A DNA stretch of 64,000 nucleotides from the NCBI RefSeq assembly GCF_937425535.1, contig NZ_OW485601.1, positions 3,703,501 to 3,767,500 on the forward strand, given 5' to 3'. The position numbers and the translations under genes are program-made. The notes below the pieces were generated by a model. That model did no database searches, was not told where the DNA came from, and saw only the letters and a program-made list of their open reading frames with translations. The stretch is from Rhodovastum atsumiense. Lineage in GTDB: Bacteria > Pseudomonadota > Alphaproteobacteria > Acetobacterales > Acetobacteraceae. Positions 1-8,298 of the stretch are shown here, one piece after another. Numbering within the stretch: position 1 is the stretch's first letter; every line of letters starts with the position of its first letter.

Positions 1-64
1 CATAGAAGGATGCCCACCGGTCATAGGCTTCCACGACAGGGAGAAAGGTATCTTTGTCATTCAT
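1..64 (-). CDS. N-terminus of a probable class I SAM methyltransferase (runs off the left edge)
   Basis: Reading leftward from the ATG at 64-62 gives about 21 residues, including the run EAYDRWASFYD. Many SAM-dependent methyltransferases begin with a similar segment just before the Rossmann fold. Only the N-terminus is inside the window, so motif I (the SAM-binding glycine loop) cannot be seen. There is no strong ribosome-binding site upstream; the preceding bases are A-rich. The call rests on resemblance of a very short peptide and could be wrong. Confidence 0.4.
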   Translation of the reverse strand, partial: MNDKDTFLPVVEAYDRWASFY

Positions 65-493
65 TGTTGATTTGTCTGCGTTGCTTCGTTGGCGTTTCCG
101 CAAGCCTTGATGCGAACTGATGAATATGAAGGCCATCGACCGGATGAATCGCGGCAACGGCGCGCCGGCGTGACACTGCCCGCGGGCAGATCGTCAGCGG
201 CAAGGCAATCGAGATGTGATGGGCGGTTGGACATGCTGCGGCCCCTGCGAGAAACCGCCTCGCTGTCGGGGCAAGTCGTTTTCCGGCTATGCCGTTCAGC
301 TCCGCCAGAGCACCTTTCTGCTAGCATTTGAGCGATGGCTCCGTCAACAGAATGGAAACCAGGGCACGCTCCGGCGCCATTCGTGGAATCACGGAAGTTC
401 CAGTGTCCAACGGCGACGAAGATTCGACAACCCATCGGGGAAGCCGGGTTTCAGCCGACCGTGGCAGGACGCGCCTGGGCCGGATGATCCGGA
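65..493. other. Intergenic stretch without a supported gene
   Basis: Several frames stay open here for 80-130 codons, as is usual in GC-rich DNA. None has a recognisable domain, a convincing ribosome-binding site or the codon pattern of the neighbouring genes. It separates the leftward methyltransferase start from the 3' end of the leftward LysR gene, so it should hold the methyltransferase promoter. No clear promoter hexamers were seen. Confidence 0.5.
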
Positions 494-1417
494 TCACCCC
501 TGTGGCAGGGTCATCCAGCCATCCCAGTCCGGTCTTTCGCCGAAGCGGGGTGCCAGGAAATCCACGAAGCTGCGCACCTTGGCTGAAAGATGCCGGCTGT
601 GCGGGTAGACGGCATGGATTCCCAGCTCCGGCACCCGGTAGCCGCACAGCAACGGAACCAGCCGTCCGGCCGCGAGATCCGGCCCGACGATGAAGCTCGG
701 CAACCGGGCGATGCCCGCCCCCCGCAGCGCCGCGCTGCGCAGCACGTCGCCGTTGTTGGTGCGCAGGCGCCCCCGCACCGTCACCGCGACAGCCCCCTGC
801 GGGCCGTCGAAGCGCCAGTCGTCGCGGCCCGGATCATAGCTGTAGCTCAGGCAGTCATGGCCGGTGAGGTCGTGCGGATGCAGCGGCCGGCCATGCCGCG
901 CCAGATAGGCGGGCGCGGCGCACACGACCAGCCGGCAGGGCGCGAGCCGGCGCGCGATCAGGCTGCTGTCGGTCAGCCGGGCAATGCGCACCGCCACGTC
1001 ATAGCCTTCCTCGACCAGATCCACGACGCGGTCATTCAGCGTCAGCTCGACCGTGACCTCTGGCTCGGCCGCCATGTAGTCGGCGACCGCGTCGCCCAGA
1101 TGCAGCAGCCCGAAGGACAGCGGCGCGTTGATGCGCAGCCTCCCGCGCGGGCGCGCCTGTAATTCGCCCACCGCCGCCTCGGTCTCGGCGAGATCGGCCA
1201 GCACCTGGGTGCCACGCTCGAAATAGACCCGCCCGGCCTCGGTCAGACTGACCTTGCGGGTGGTCCGGTTCAGCAACCGCGCCCCCAGGTGCTGTTCCAG
1301 GTCCTGGATGTGCTTGCTGACCATGGCCCGCGACAGGCGCAAATCCTCGGCGGCGGCGGTGAAGCTGCCCCGCTCCACCACCCGTAGGAAGGCCGCCATC
1401 GCCGCCAGCCGGTCCAT
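494..1417 (-). CDS. LysR-family transcriptional regulator
   Basis: A 307-residue LysR regulator. The N-terminal winged helix-turn-helix spans about residues 1-62 (RGSFTAAAEDLRLSRAMVSKH region, then the ARLLNRTTRKVSLTEAG wing), followed by the two-lobe effector-binding domain. The start at 1417 was chosen because family members begin MDRLxxM about 10 residues before the first helix. The open frame continues 20 codons further upstream but without family similarity. It belongs to the CrgA/YafC-like subgroup that often sits beside small flavin reductases. It diverges from the azoreductase gene at 1578 and is probably its regulator, an inference from arrangement. Effector unknown. Confidence 0.88.
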   Translation of the reverse strand: MDRLAAMAAFLRVVERGSFTAAAEDLRLSRAMVSKHIQDLEQHLGARLLNRTTRKVSLTEAGRVYFERGTQVLADLAETEAAVGELQARPRGRLRINAPLSFGLLHLGDAVADYMAAEPEVTVELTLNDRVVDLVEEGYDVAVRIARLTDSSLIARRLAPCRLVVCAAPAYLARHGRPLHPHDLTGHDCLSYSYDPGRDDWRFDGPQGAVAVTVRGRLRTNNGDVLRSAALRGAGIARLPSFIVGPDLAAGRLVPLLCGYRVPELGIHAVYPHSRHLSAKVRSFVDFLAPRFGERPDWDGWMTLPQG

Positions 1418-1577
1418 GCCCCCACCTCTGCCGCCTTGCCAGGGTGAATTGGTCAATCCTGTAAGACAATCTGTCAAGCAAGACCCGGTTTATCCACGAA
1501 TGCAATCAGCCTAGCTTTCGGCTCAGGCAAGGCGGCACAGGGGGTGCCCCCGTATGCAAGGCAAAGAGGCGAGGACC
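1418..1577. promoter_or_regulatory. Divergent promoter region lysR / azoR
   Basis: A 160-bp region between two divergent starts, where a LysR protein would be expected to bind. It contains the spaced inverted half-sites ATTG (1448-1451) and CAAT (1467-1470), and a TTGACA hexamer on the minus strand at 1477-1472. No good -10 box at proper spacing was found, so only the arrangement supports this call. Confidence 0.35.
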
Positions 1578-2192
1578 ATGAACATCCTGCACATCGATTC
1601 CAGCGCGCTCGGCGATGCCTCCGCGTCCCGCCGCCTGACCGCCGCCATCGTCGCCACGCTGCGGCAGTCACACCTCGACGCCACGATCGCCTATCGCGAC
1701 CTCGCCGCGGCGCCGCCGGCGCATCTGTCGGGCCAGGTGCTGCAGGCGATGACCAGCAGCGATCCGGCCGCCCTGACCGAGGCCCAGCAGCAGGAGCGCA
1801 GCCTCACCGACGCGCTGCTCGCGGAGTTCCTCGGCGCCGACGTCGTGGTCATCGGCGCGCCGATGTACAATTTTTCCATCCCGACCCAGCTCAAGGCCTG
1901 GATCGACCGCATCGCCCAGGCCGGGAAGACCTTCCGCTACACCGCCAACGGCCCGGTCGGACTGGCCGGCGGCAAGCGGGTGGTGATCGCTTCCTCGCGT
2001 GGCGGTATCTACGCTGCCGATACGGCGCTGCAGGCGCTCGATCACCAGGAGACCTATCTGCGCACCGTGTTCGGCTTCCTGGGCATCACCGATGTCACCA
2101 TCATCCGCGCCGAAGGGCTTGCGCTCGGCGAGGCGCCGCGGGCTTCGGCCTTCGCGCAGGCGGAAACGGAGATCCAGAGCCTGGCGGCCTGA
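1578..2192 (+). CDS. azoR: FMN-dependent NADH-azoreductase / quinone reductase
   Basis: A 204-residue flavodoxin-fold protein of the AzoR (former AcpD) family, which reduces quinones and azo compounds by two-electron transfer from NAD(P)H with bound FMN. Visible family marks are the N-terminal HIDSSALGDASASRRL segment (phosphate-binding loop), PMYNFSIPTQLKAWID at about residues 95-110 and the SSRGGIY loop. Length matches the family (about 200). The start at 1578 was preferred to an in-frame ATG eight codons earlier because it matches the family N-terminus and follows a GGCGAGGA site. A multi-hairpin repeat begins one base after its stop. Divergent to the LysR gene. Confidence 0.9.
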   Translation: MNILHIDSSALGDASASRRLTAAIVATLRQSHLDATIAYRDLAAAPPAHLSGQVLQAMTSSDPAALTEAQQQERSLTDALLAEFLGADVVVIGAPMYNFSIPTQLKAWIDRIAQAGKTFRYTANGPVGLAGGKRVVIASSRGGIYAADTALQALDHQETYLRTVFGFLGITDVTIIRAEGLALGEAPRASAFAQAETEIQSLAA

Positions 2193-2371
2193 AGGAAGGC
2201 GAGGGCTCTGCCCTCGACCCGGCAGGGGCCATAAGGCCCCTGCACCCCAGTCTCGCTGCGCGGCACAGAAAATCGGGATCCAAGGGCCTCTGGCCCTTGG
2301 TGGGAGTCCAGAGGGCAAAGCCCTCTGGTGGGGTTTGGGGCGAAGCCCCAACGCGCCCGAGGCGTTGACCC
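2193..2371. repeat. Multi-hairpin intergenic repeat, copy A
   Basis: Starts one base after the azoR stop. It holds five successive GC-rich hairpins with short loops: GAGGGC/GCCCTC (about 2201-2216), CAGGGGCC/GGCCCCTG (about 2223-2242), CCAAGGGCC/GGCCCTTGG (2280-2300), CCAGAGGGC/GCCCTCTGG (2308-2328) and TTGGGGC/GCCCCAA (about 2336-2352). Between the second and third lies TCGCTGCGCGGCACA, which recurs in the other copies. It probably terminates or protects the 3' end of the azoR message. The shared modules with 39,099, 56,700, 21,893 and 19,796 show it is a dispersed family. Confidence 0.8.
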
Positions 2372-2398
2372 CGAAGGCTGCAATCAGGGAGGGAAAAA

Positions 2399-3358
2399 AT
2401 GGGTCTTCTCGTCGACGGTGTCTGGCAGGACCGCTGGTATGACACCGGCAGCAGCGGCGGACGCTTCGTGCGCAGCGAGAGTCGGTTCCGCAACTGGGTG
2501 ACGCCGGATGGCGAGGGCGGGTTCGCCGCCGAGGCCGGGCGGTATCACCTGTATGTTTCGCGTGCCTGTCCCTGGGCGCACCGGACCATGATCTTCCGGG
2601 CCCTGAAGGGGCTCGAGGGCATGATCTCGTTTTCCGTGACGCATTGGCTGATGGGCGAACAGGGCTGGACCTTCGCGCCGGGCCCGGGCGTGATTCCCGA
2701 CCCGATCAACGGCGCGACGCGGCTGCACGAGGTCTACACGCGCGCCGATCCGCAGTACACCGGCCGCGTCACCGTGCCGGTGCTGTGGGACAAGAACCGC
2801 GGCACCATCGTCAGCAACGAATCCGCTGACATCATCCGCATGTTCAACCGGGCCTTCGACGGCATCGGCGCCCGCGCGGGGGACTACTATCCCGAGGCGC
2901 TGCGCGAGGAGATCGACGCGCTCAATGCGCGCATCTACGCCACGGTGAACAACGGCGTCTACAAGGCGGGCTTCGCCACCACGCAGGCCGCCTACGAGGA
3001 AGCCGTCCGCCCCTTGTTCGAAACGCTCGACTGGCTGGAGCAACACCTCGCGCAGCGACGCTATCTGTGCGGCGAGCGGCAGACCGAGGCCGACTGGCGC
3101 CTGTTCACGACGTTGCTGCGGTTCGACGCGGTCTATGTCGGCCACTTCAAGTGCAACATCCGCCGGCTGGCCGATTATCCGAATCTCTGGTCGTACACGC
3201 GCGAGCTGTACCAGACGCCCGGCATCCGCGAGACGGTCGATTTCGTCCACATCAAGGGGCATTACTACCAGAGCCACGTCACCATCAACCCGACCGGCAT
3301 CGTGCCGGTCGGGCCGGAGATCGACTTCGACGCGCCGCCGGACCGGCGCTTGCCCTGA
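2399..3358 (+). CDS. Glutathionyl-hydroquinone reductase (Omega/Xi-class GST, YqjG/ECM4 type)
   Basis: A 319-residue glutathione transferase-fold enzyme that removes glutathione from S-glutathionyl-hydroquinones. The catalytic cysteine is in the diagnostic motif ACPWAHR (Cys57). The segment SNESADIIRMFN (glutathione gamma-glutamyl binding) and the C-terminal helical domain with LGERQ-like CGERQTEADWRLF are typical of this group, and length matches (310-330). The start follows AGGGAGGG. Its place next to azoR suggests a quinone and xenobiotic detoxification set, although repeat copy A lies between them. It ends three bases before the convergent SDR gene. Confidence 0.92.
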   Translation: MGLLVDGVWQDRWYDTGSSGGRFVRSESRFRNWVTPDGEGGFAAEAGRYHLYVSRACPWAHRTMIFRALKGLEGMISFSVTHWLMGEQGWTFAPGPGVIPDPINGATRLHEVYTRADPQYTGRVTVPVLWDKNRGTIVSNESADIIRMFNRAFDGIGARAGDYYPEALREEIDALNARIYATVNNGVYKAGFATTQAAYEEAVRPLFETLDWLEQHLAQRRYLCGERQTEADWRLFTTLLRFDAVYVGHFKCNIRRLADYPNLWSYTRELYQTPGIRETVDFVHIKGHYYQSHVTINPTGIVPVGPEIDFDAPPDRRLP

Positions 3359-3361
3359 CCG

Positions 3362-4063
3362 CTACACCGAGCGGGTGATGCCGCCGTCGACGCGGATGTT
3401 CTGCCCGGTGATGTAGCCGGCGCCGTCGGAGGCGAGGAAGGCGACGGTGTCGGCGATCTCGCGCACGCGGCCGTAGCGGCCCATGGGGATGCGGGCGCGG
3501 ATCTCCTCCTTCTCCGGGAAGGTGTCGATGAAGCCGGGCAGGATGTTGTTCATGCGCAGGCCCTCGGCGGCGTAGCGGTCGGCGAACAGCTTGGCGAAGG
3601 CGGCGAGCCCGGCGCGGAACACCCCGGAGGTCGGGAAGGCCGGGTCGGGCTCGAAGGCGGCGAAGGTCGAGATGTTCAGGATCACCCCCGCGCGCTGCGC
3701 CTGCATCACCGGCGTGACCAGCCGCGTCGGCCGGACGGCGCCGAGCAGGTAGACATCCAGGCCGCGATGCCAGTCCTCGTCGCTCAGCTCGAGCAGCGGG
3801 GCGCGCGGGCCGTGTCCGGCGCTGTTGACCAGCACGTCGATGCGGCCCCAGCGCTGCAGTGTGCCATCGACCAGGCGTTGCAGGTCCGCGGTGGACTGGT
3901 TGGAGCCGGTCACGCCGAAGCCGCCGAGCTCTTGCGCCAGCGCCTCGCCCTTGCCCGAGGAGGAGAGGATCGCCACCCGGTAGCCGGCCTCCGTCAGGCG
4001 GCGCGCCGCCGCCGCGCCCATGCCGCTGCCGGCCGCGGTCACGATCGCCACTTTCTCGCTCAT
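3362..4063 (-). CDS. Atypical short-chain dehydrogenase (catalytic YxxxK replaced)
   Basis: A 233-residue SDR-fold protein. The NAD(P)-binding loop TAAGSGMG is at about residues 9-16, the NSAG motif follows at mid-protein, and NISTFAA matches the position of the catalytic serine strand. Where classical SDRs have YxxxK, this protein reads SGVFR, so both the catalytic tyrosine and lysine appear replaced. The PGFIDT stretch and C-terminal GQNIRVDGG are intact. Homologues with this same substitution are, from memory, a recurrent subgroup, so it is probably a conserved feature. Activity may differ from ordinary carbonyl reduction. The start at 4063 follows GAGGAGA; the longer frame upstream lacks similarity. 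Confidence 0.85.
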   Translation of the reverse strand: MSEKVAIVTAAGSGMGAAAARRLTEAGYRVAILSSSGKGEALAQELGGFGVTGSNQSTADLQRLVDGTLQRWGRIDVLVNSAGHGPRAPLLELSDEDWHRGLDVYLLGAVRPTRLVTPVMQAQRAGVILNISTFAAFEPDPAFPTSGVFRAGLAAFAKLFADRYAAEGLRMNNILPGFIDTFPEKEEIRARIPMGRYGRVREIADTVAFLASDGAGYITGQNIRVDGGITRSV

Positions 4064-4469
4064 TGCTGTCTCCTCTGCGCGTCGGCGGGAGGGTAGGGCT
4101 GCCTCGGTGCCGCGTCCAACAGGGGGATCCTTCGTTGCGGCGCGTAATGCAACCTTGGCGCTTGGAATGATGTAGAAATAACTATCATGAGTAGATGGTG
4201 GCGTGATATATACACGCGTTAGGGAGGATCCTTCGCCCGGTCCGTAAAGCCAACGATGCCATGCGGACCGTGCCGGTTTCCGCGCCTGTCTCCTGGTTCC
4301 CTGCCATGGTCGCGCCATGGCAGGGGGTGGTGGGCCTGACGCGGGGGCCGGACTGGACGGGACTGCCGCCGGAAGGACGGTGGCAGTCCGACCGGGTGCG
4401 GGGTGCATCGGCCCGCAAGGTCGATGGTTGCAGCCACCGCCTCTTCCGGCCCGACGGAGGGCAGGGCAC

Positions 4470-5714
4470 ATGGATGACGGACCCAGGCGGACCCGGCCGC
4501 GGCATCATCTGCCGGCCGGCGACGACGCGGTGATACGGCCTCCGTCACCCCGGGGGCCGGCAGGCGGGTGGCGTGCGCGGGTGGCGCGCTGGTTCACCGT
4601 GGCGGAGGCGCCCGGGCCGGCGTGGAAGGAACGGCGCTCGGCCGAACGCTACACGTTCACCCGGACCGTCTGGCTCCGCCGCCGCGACGAGGTACCGGAC
4701 CGGGCGACCATGAAGAACGTGTCGCGCACCGGTGCCGCGGTGCAGTTCCGCCGGGGCACGGGCGCGGCCGATACCTGGCTCGCGCATCTGGCGCAGGGCG
4801 ACGAGGTCACGCTGTGCAACCTGGTTGACCAGCCGGTCGAATGCTGGGTGGTCGCGGTGGAAGACGACATCCTGCGGCTGCACTTCCCGCCCGGCCAGGC
4901 GGCGGACGACACGCTGCATCGGCTGATCGAGGATTTCGCCCGGCGCCGCCAGGCCGTGGCAGCGCCGGCCTCCTGGTCGGTCACCGGGCGGCGGCGCATC
5001 CGCAAGTTGCCGGTGGCCGCGGCGGGCGGCCTTGTCGCGGGGGCGGTCCTGCTGGGCAGTCACGGCCTGGGGCTGGCCAACCTGGCAGGCTGGAAGATCG
5101 GGATTCCCCGCTTCTCGGCGCATTGGCGCGCCGGCCCGCCGATGCTGCCCTCGGGCAAGGCCGGGGCGGAGCCCGGCGCATGGCAGGGCGCGGCGGGCGA
5201 CAACGCCGCCGCCCCGGGCGAGCAACCGCCCGCCGTGCTGGCCGGCGGCACCACCTTCGCCGCGACCCTGGTCAGCGGGGGGATGCCGGCGGGCGGCGTC
5301 GAGGTGGTCGCGGAGGTGGCCGAGGTCGTGCGTGGCCCCGAACCCGACCGGCGCGTCCTGCTGCCGCGCGGCACCCGTCTCACGGGGGAGGCCAGGAATG
5401 GCGGTGGCATCGATCCCCACACGGTGGTGCTGGTCTGGACCGGAGTGGCGTTTCCCGATGGCCGGTCGCTGACCCTGCTCCCGGCCGGGGCGCCGCCGGG
5501 CGAGGGGACGGAGGGACCGGCCACCCCGGATGCGGCCAGGATCGGTGGTGCCCACCTGACGAGCCTGTACCGCCGCACGGATGCGGCGTGGGCCGCCAGG
5601 GAGCGCGCGGCGCCTGCCTTCGACCTGCCCGCGGGCAGCCGCATCGCGGTGACGGCCACGCGGGACATCGTCCTGCCGTGGCACAGGACACACACACAAC
5701 AGGAGCGGCAATGA
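4470..5714 (+). CDS. PilZ domain - transmembrane - VirB10/TrbI-like C-terminal domain protein
   Basis: A 414-residue protein combining two domains rarely seen together. Residues about 54-165 are a PilZ c-di-GMP-binding domain with both key motifs: RxxxR at 56-60 (RSAER) and NxSxxG at 83-88 (NVSRTG). One transmembrane helix lies at about 181-204. Residues about 256-400 resemble the VirB10/TrbI beta-barrel domain, with AGTTFAATLVSG, LLPRGTRLTGE and VLVWTGVAFPDGRSLTL. No other type IV secretion genes are nearby. The predicted topology is a cytoplasmic PilZ with a periplasmic TrbI domain. The ATG at 4470 follows GGAGGG. The stop overlaps the start of the next gene by four bases (ATGA), which implies coupled translation with a c-di-GMP-type protein. 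Confidence 0.75.
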   Translation: MDDGPRRTRPRHHLPAGDDAVIRPPSPRGPAGGWRARVARWFTVAEAPGPAWKERRSAERYTFTRTVWLRRRDEVPDRATMKNVSRTGAAVQFRRGTGAADTWLAHLAQGDEVTLCNLVDQPVECWVVAVEDDILRLHFPPGQAADDTLHRLIEDFARRRQAVAAPASWSVTGRRRIRKLPVAAAGGLVAGAVLLGSHGLGLANLAGWKIGIPRFSAHWRAGPPMLPSGKAGAEPGAWQGAAGDNAAAPGEQPPAVLAGGTTFAATLVSGGMPAGGVEVVAEVAEVVRGPEPDRRVLLPRGTRLTGEARNGGGIDPHTVVLVWTGVAFPDGRSLTLLPAGAPPGEGTEGPATPDAARIGGAHLTSLYRRTDAAWAARERAAPAFDLPAGSRIAVTATRDIVLPWHRTHTQQERQ

Positions 5715-8011
5715 GCTTTGGTTTCCCGGGCGACGACAGGACCCTCATCGGCGGCATCTTCGGCAGCCACGACCTGGGACTCTTCCTGCTTGCCGGGGTA
5801 ATCTGCGGGCTGGGCTGCCTGATCAGCCTGGAGATGCTGGCAATGGGTGCCGACCCGGCCTCGTCGCGTCGGCGGGGATGGGTGGCCGGTGCGGGGCTGA
5901 TGTTCGCCGGCACCGCCTGGGCGACCGGTTCCTCCGCCGTGCTGGCGTTCCGGCCAGGGCTGCCGGTTCATTTCGAACTCAGGTCGATGGCGCTTGCCTT
6001 GGTTGCGATGGCTGGTGGCATCCTGGCCTTTGCCATCGCAACGTCGGCGTGGACCGCGACCGCGGGACGGGCCCCACTTCGGCGGATCGTCGCCGCGGGG
6101 GGGCTGCTGGGGCTGTCGATCAGCGTCATGCACGCCATCGGGCTGTCGGCCCTGCGACTGCCGGCGGACATCGTGGTCGATGGCAGCATGATCCTTGCCG
6201 CCGTCGCCCTCGCCATCGTCCTGAGCACCGCGGTGGTCGTCCTGGCCCGGCGGATCGACCACGTCGCCGCCCGCGTCGGGGCGGGGGTGTCGCTGGTGGC
6301 GGCGCTGCTGGCGTCGCATGCCACGGCGATGGCGGGCGTGACCGTGATCCCCGACGACACCGCTCCGCTCGCCGGCAGCGGCGTGATCGCCGCCGATGCG
6401 CTGGTCCTGGCGGTGGCCGCCCTGCTGCTCGTCCTGGGCCTGCTCGGGGCGATGCGGATCCGCCAGGCCGTCGCCCGCGTGCGCCGGGACGCGCAGCGCT
6501 TCCTTCGCTTCGCCAAGGCCGGTCGCGAGGGCATCCTGATCCACCGCGACGGGCAGATCATCGACGTGAACCCGCCTTTGGCCCGGATGCTCGGCCAGCC
6601 GGCCTCCCGCCTGATCGGCCGCAGCCTGTTCGATGTGGTCTCGCCCGACTTCGCCGGCCTGGTGGAGGCGCGGCTGGCCCAGCCGCAGCGCCTGCGCGAT
6701 CCCGATGGCTACCGGGTCGCGCTGGGGCTGACCAACGCGCAGGGACGCCGCGTGGTGGTGGACGCGATCTCCCAGGAGACACGCTTCGACGGTCTGCCCG
6801 CCGTGGCCGTCATCGTTCGCGACACGGCCGCGGCGGGGGACGATTCGTCGGCGGGGCCGGAGGCGATCATGGCGGCGCCGGACCGGGCTGGCTGCGAGGC
6901 CATGCTGGATGCGTTGCTGGCCCAGGCCGCCAGCACCCATGGCCGCATCGTGCTGTTCCGCATCGCCATCGCGCAGCTTGGTGCCGTCGGCCGCCGGCGC
7001 GGGCTGCCGGCGCAGGCGGGGATGCTGGCCGAACTGGCGGCGCGGGTGCGACGGGAGATTCGTCGCGTGGACCGGGTCGGCCGCCTCGGCGTGGGTGAAT
7101 TCGCCGTGGTGCAGCCCTATGCAGCCTCGCCGCGCGAGGTGACCGACCTGGCGGAACGGCTGGTGGCGGCGCTGTCGGCGCCGGCCCGCCTCCCCGGTGG
7201 CACGATCCTGCCCGCGGTCACACTGGGCATCGCCGCCTATCCGGCCGACGCCGCGACGGCGGGGGCGCTGATGCGGGCCGCGGGGGCGGCGCGGGAGCGG
7301 GCGCAGCGCGAGGCGGCCGGCGGCATCTGCGTGTTCCACCCCGCGAGCGACGCTGCGTCGCTCACGGGGGAGGATGCCGCGGCGGCGTTGCGCCAGGCGC
7401 TTGATGACGGGCAAATGGACCTGCAGTACCGGAAGCTGGCCGAGACGCCGGGTGGGGTGGTGATCGCCCTGCTGGCCGAGCCGCTCTGGCGGCCGGCGGA
7501 GCGGGCGGTGCTGTCGGGGGAAGCGGTGGCGGCGATCGCGGAGGATGCGGGGCTGTGCCCGCGCCTCGATGCCTGGGTGCTGGAGGCGGCCTGTCACGCG
7601 GCCACGGCATCGACGCTGCCGGTGGTCGTGTCCGTCTCCGCGGCGACGCTGCGGGAAGGCGGCCTGCCGGCCACGATCGCGGGGATCCTGGCGCGCACCG
7701 GGCTGCCGCCACGGCGCCTCGTGCTGCGGCTGAGCGAGGCGACCCTGCTCGAGGACGGGGCGGACCCGGAGGCCGATGGGGGCCCCTGCGACCTCGCCAC
7801 GCTGCGTGACCGGGGGGTCGGGCTGGCGCTGGGTGATTTCGGTGCCTGCTTCGGCAGCCTCGCCGGGTTGCGGCGGGCACGGCCGGAGATGCTGATGCTG
7901 GATCCGGACTTCATCGTCGCGGCGGGACAGGCCGGGGGCGCCGGGCTGGTGGACGCGGCCATCGCCGCCGCGCGCAGCCTTGGCATCAGCGTCGTGGCGC
8001 CGGAGCCGTAA
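5711..8011 (+). CDS. Degenerate MHYT-PAS-GGDEF-EAL signalling protein
   Basis: A 766-residue protein. Seven hydrophobic segments in residues 20-250 match an MHYT sensor, but the metal-binding MHYT triplets are worn down: VMHAIG at 139-144 and SHATAM at 202-207. A PAS domain spans about 260-375. A GGDEF-like domain (about 395-540) carries GVGEF at 460-464. An EAL-like domain (about 550-766) reads EPL in place of EAL at 590-592, GDFG instead of DDFG, and has lost the usual asparagine and lysine. It is therefore probably not a working cyclase or phosphodiesterase and may bind or sense c-di-GMP. It overlaps the PilZ/TrbI gene by four bases, so the two are likely made together. Confidence 0.82.
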   Translation: MSFGFPGDDRTLIGGIFGSHDLGLFLLAGVICGLGCLISLEMLAMGADPASSRRRGWVAGAGLMFAGTAWATGSSAVLAFRPGLPVHFELRSMALALVAMAGGILAFAIATSAWTATAGRAPLRRIVAAGGLLGLSISVMHAIGLSALRLPADIVVDGSMILAAVALAIVLSTAVVVLARRIDHVAARVGAGVSLVAALLASHATAMAGVTVIPDDTAPLAGSGVIAADALVLAVAALLLVLGLLGAMRIRQAVARVRRDAQRFLRFAKAGREGILIHRDGQIIDVNPPLARMLGQPASRLIGRSLFDVVSPDFAGLVEARLAQPQRLRDPDGYRVALGLTNAQGRRVVVDAISQETRFDGLPAVAVIVRDTAAAGDDSSAGPEAIMAAPDRAGCEAMLDALLAQAASTHGRIVLFRIAIAQLGAVGRRRGLPAQAGMLAELAARVRREIRRVDRVGRLGVGEFAVVQPYAASPREVTDLAERLVAALSAPARLPGGTILPAVTLGIAAYPADAATAGALMRAAGAARERAQREAAGGICVFHPASDAASLTGEDAAAALRQALDDGQMDLQYRKLAETPGGVVIALLAEPLWRPAERAVLSGEAVAAIAEDAGLCPRLDAWVLEAACHAATASTLPVVVSVSAATLREGGLPATIAGILARTGLPPRRLVLRLSEATLLEDGADPEADGGPCDLATLRDRGVGLALGDFGACFGSLAGLRRARPEMLMLDPDFIVAAGQAGGAGLVDAAIAAARSLGISVVAPEP

Positions 8012-8071
8012 GGCGCCATACGCTGTCGTGCCGCGCGGCGGCGAGGCACGAGGTCGAAGGGGAGGGATGCG

Positions 8072-8284
8072 GTGACAGGCGGCGCGACACCTCGGATCAC
8101 CGATGATGCCGACCCCGAACAGATCGCCCAGGTGGCGCTGCTGGAAACCACGGACCTGCCCGCGGCGATCAGGTGGGTCGAGGCGAAGGCCGCCACCGCC
8201 GTGCTCACCCGCGAGAAGGCCAACCGTGCCAAGGCGGTGCTGCGGACATTGCAGGCAGCCGCCTGGGGGCGGCGGCGCGGCTGA
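8072..8284 (+). CDS. Small protein of unknown function, 70 aa
   Basis: A 70-residue, alanine-rich, probably helical cytoplasmic protein with no recognised domain. It starts with GTG at 8072, preceded by AAGGGGAGGG at a good distance. The only nearby ATG (8067) is in another frame and stops at once. It lies 60 bases after the degenerate GGDEF-EAL gene on the same strand, so it could belong to the same transcript. The reading frame shows the third-position GC bias of a real gene, but the call stays tentative. Confidence 0.5.
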   Translation: MTGGATPRITDDADPEQIAQVALLETTDLPAAIRWVEAKAATAVLTREKANRAKAVLRTLQAAAWGRRRG

Positions 8285-8298
8285 CGGCTGGTGAGGGG

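Noticed and set aside
4545-5711. Antisense frame of 388 codons opposite the PilZ/TrbI gene
   Set aside because: No domain and typical shadow composition; the PilZ motifs on the plus strand decide.
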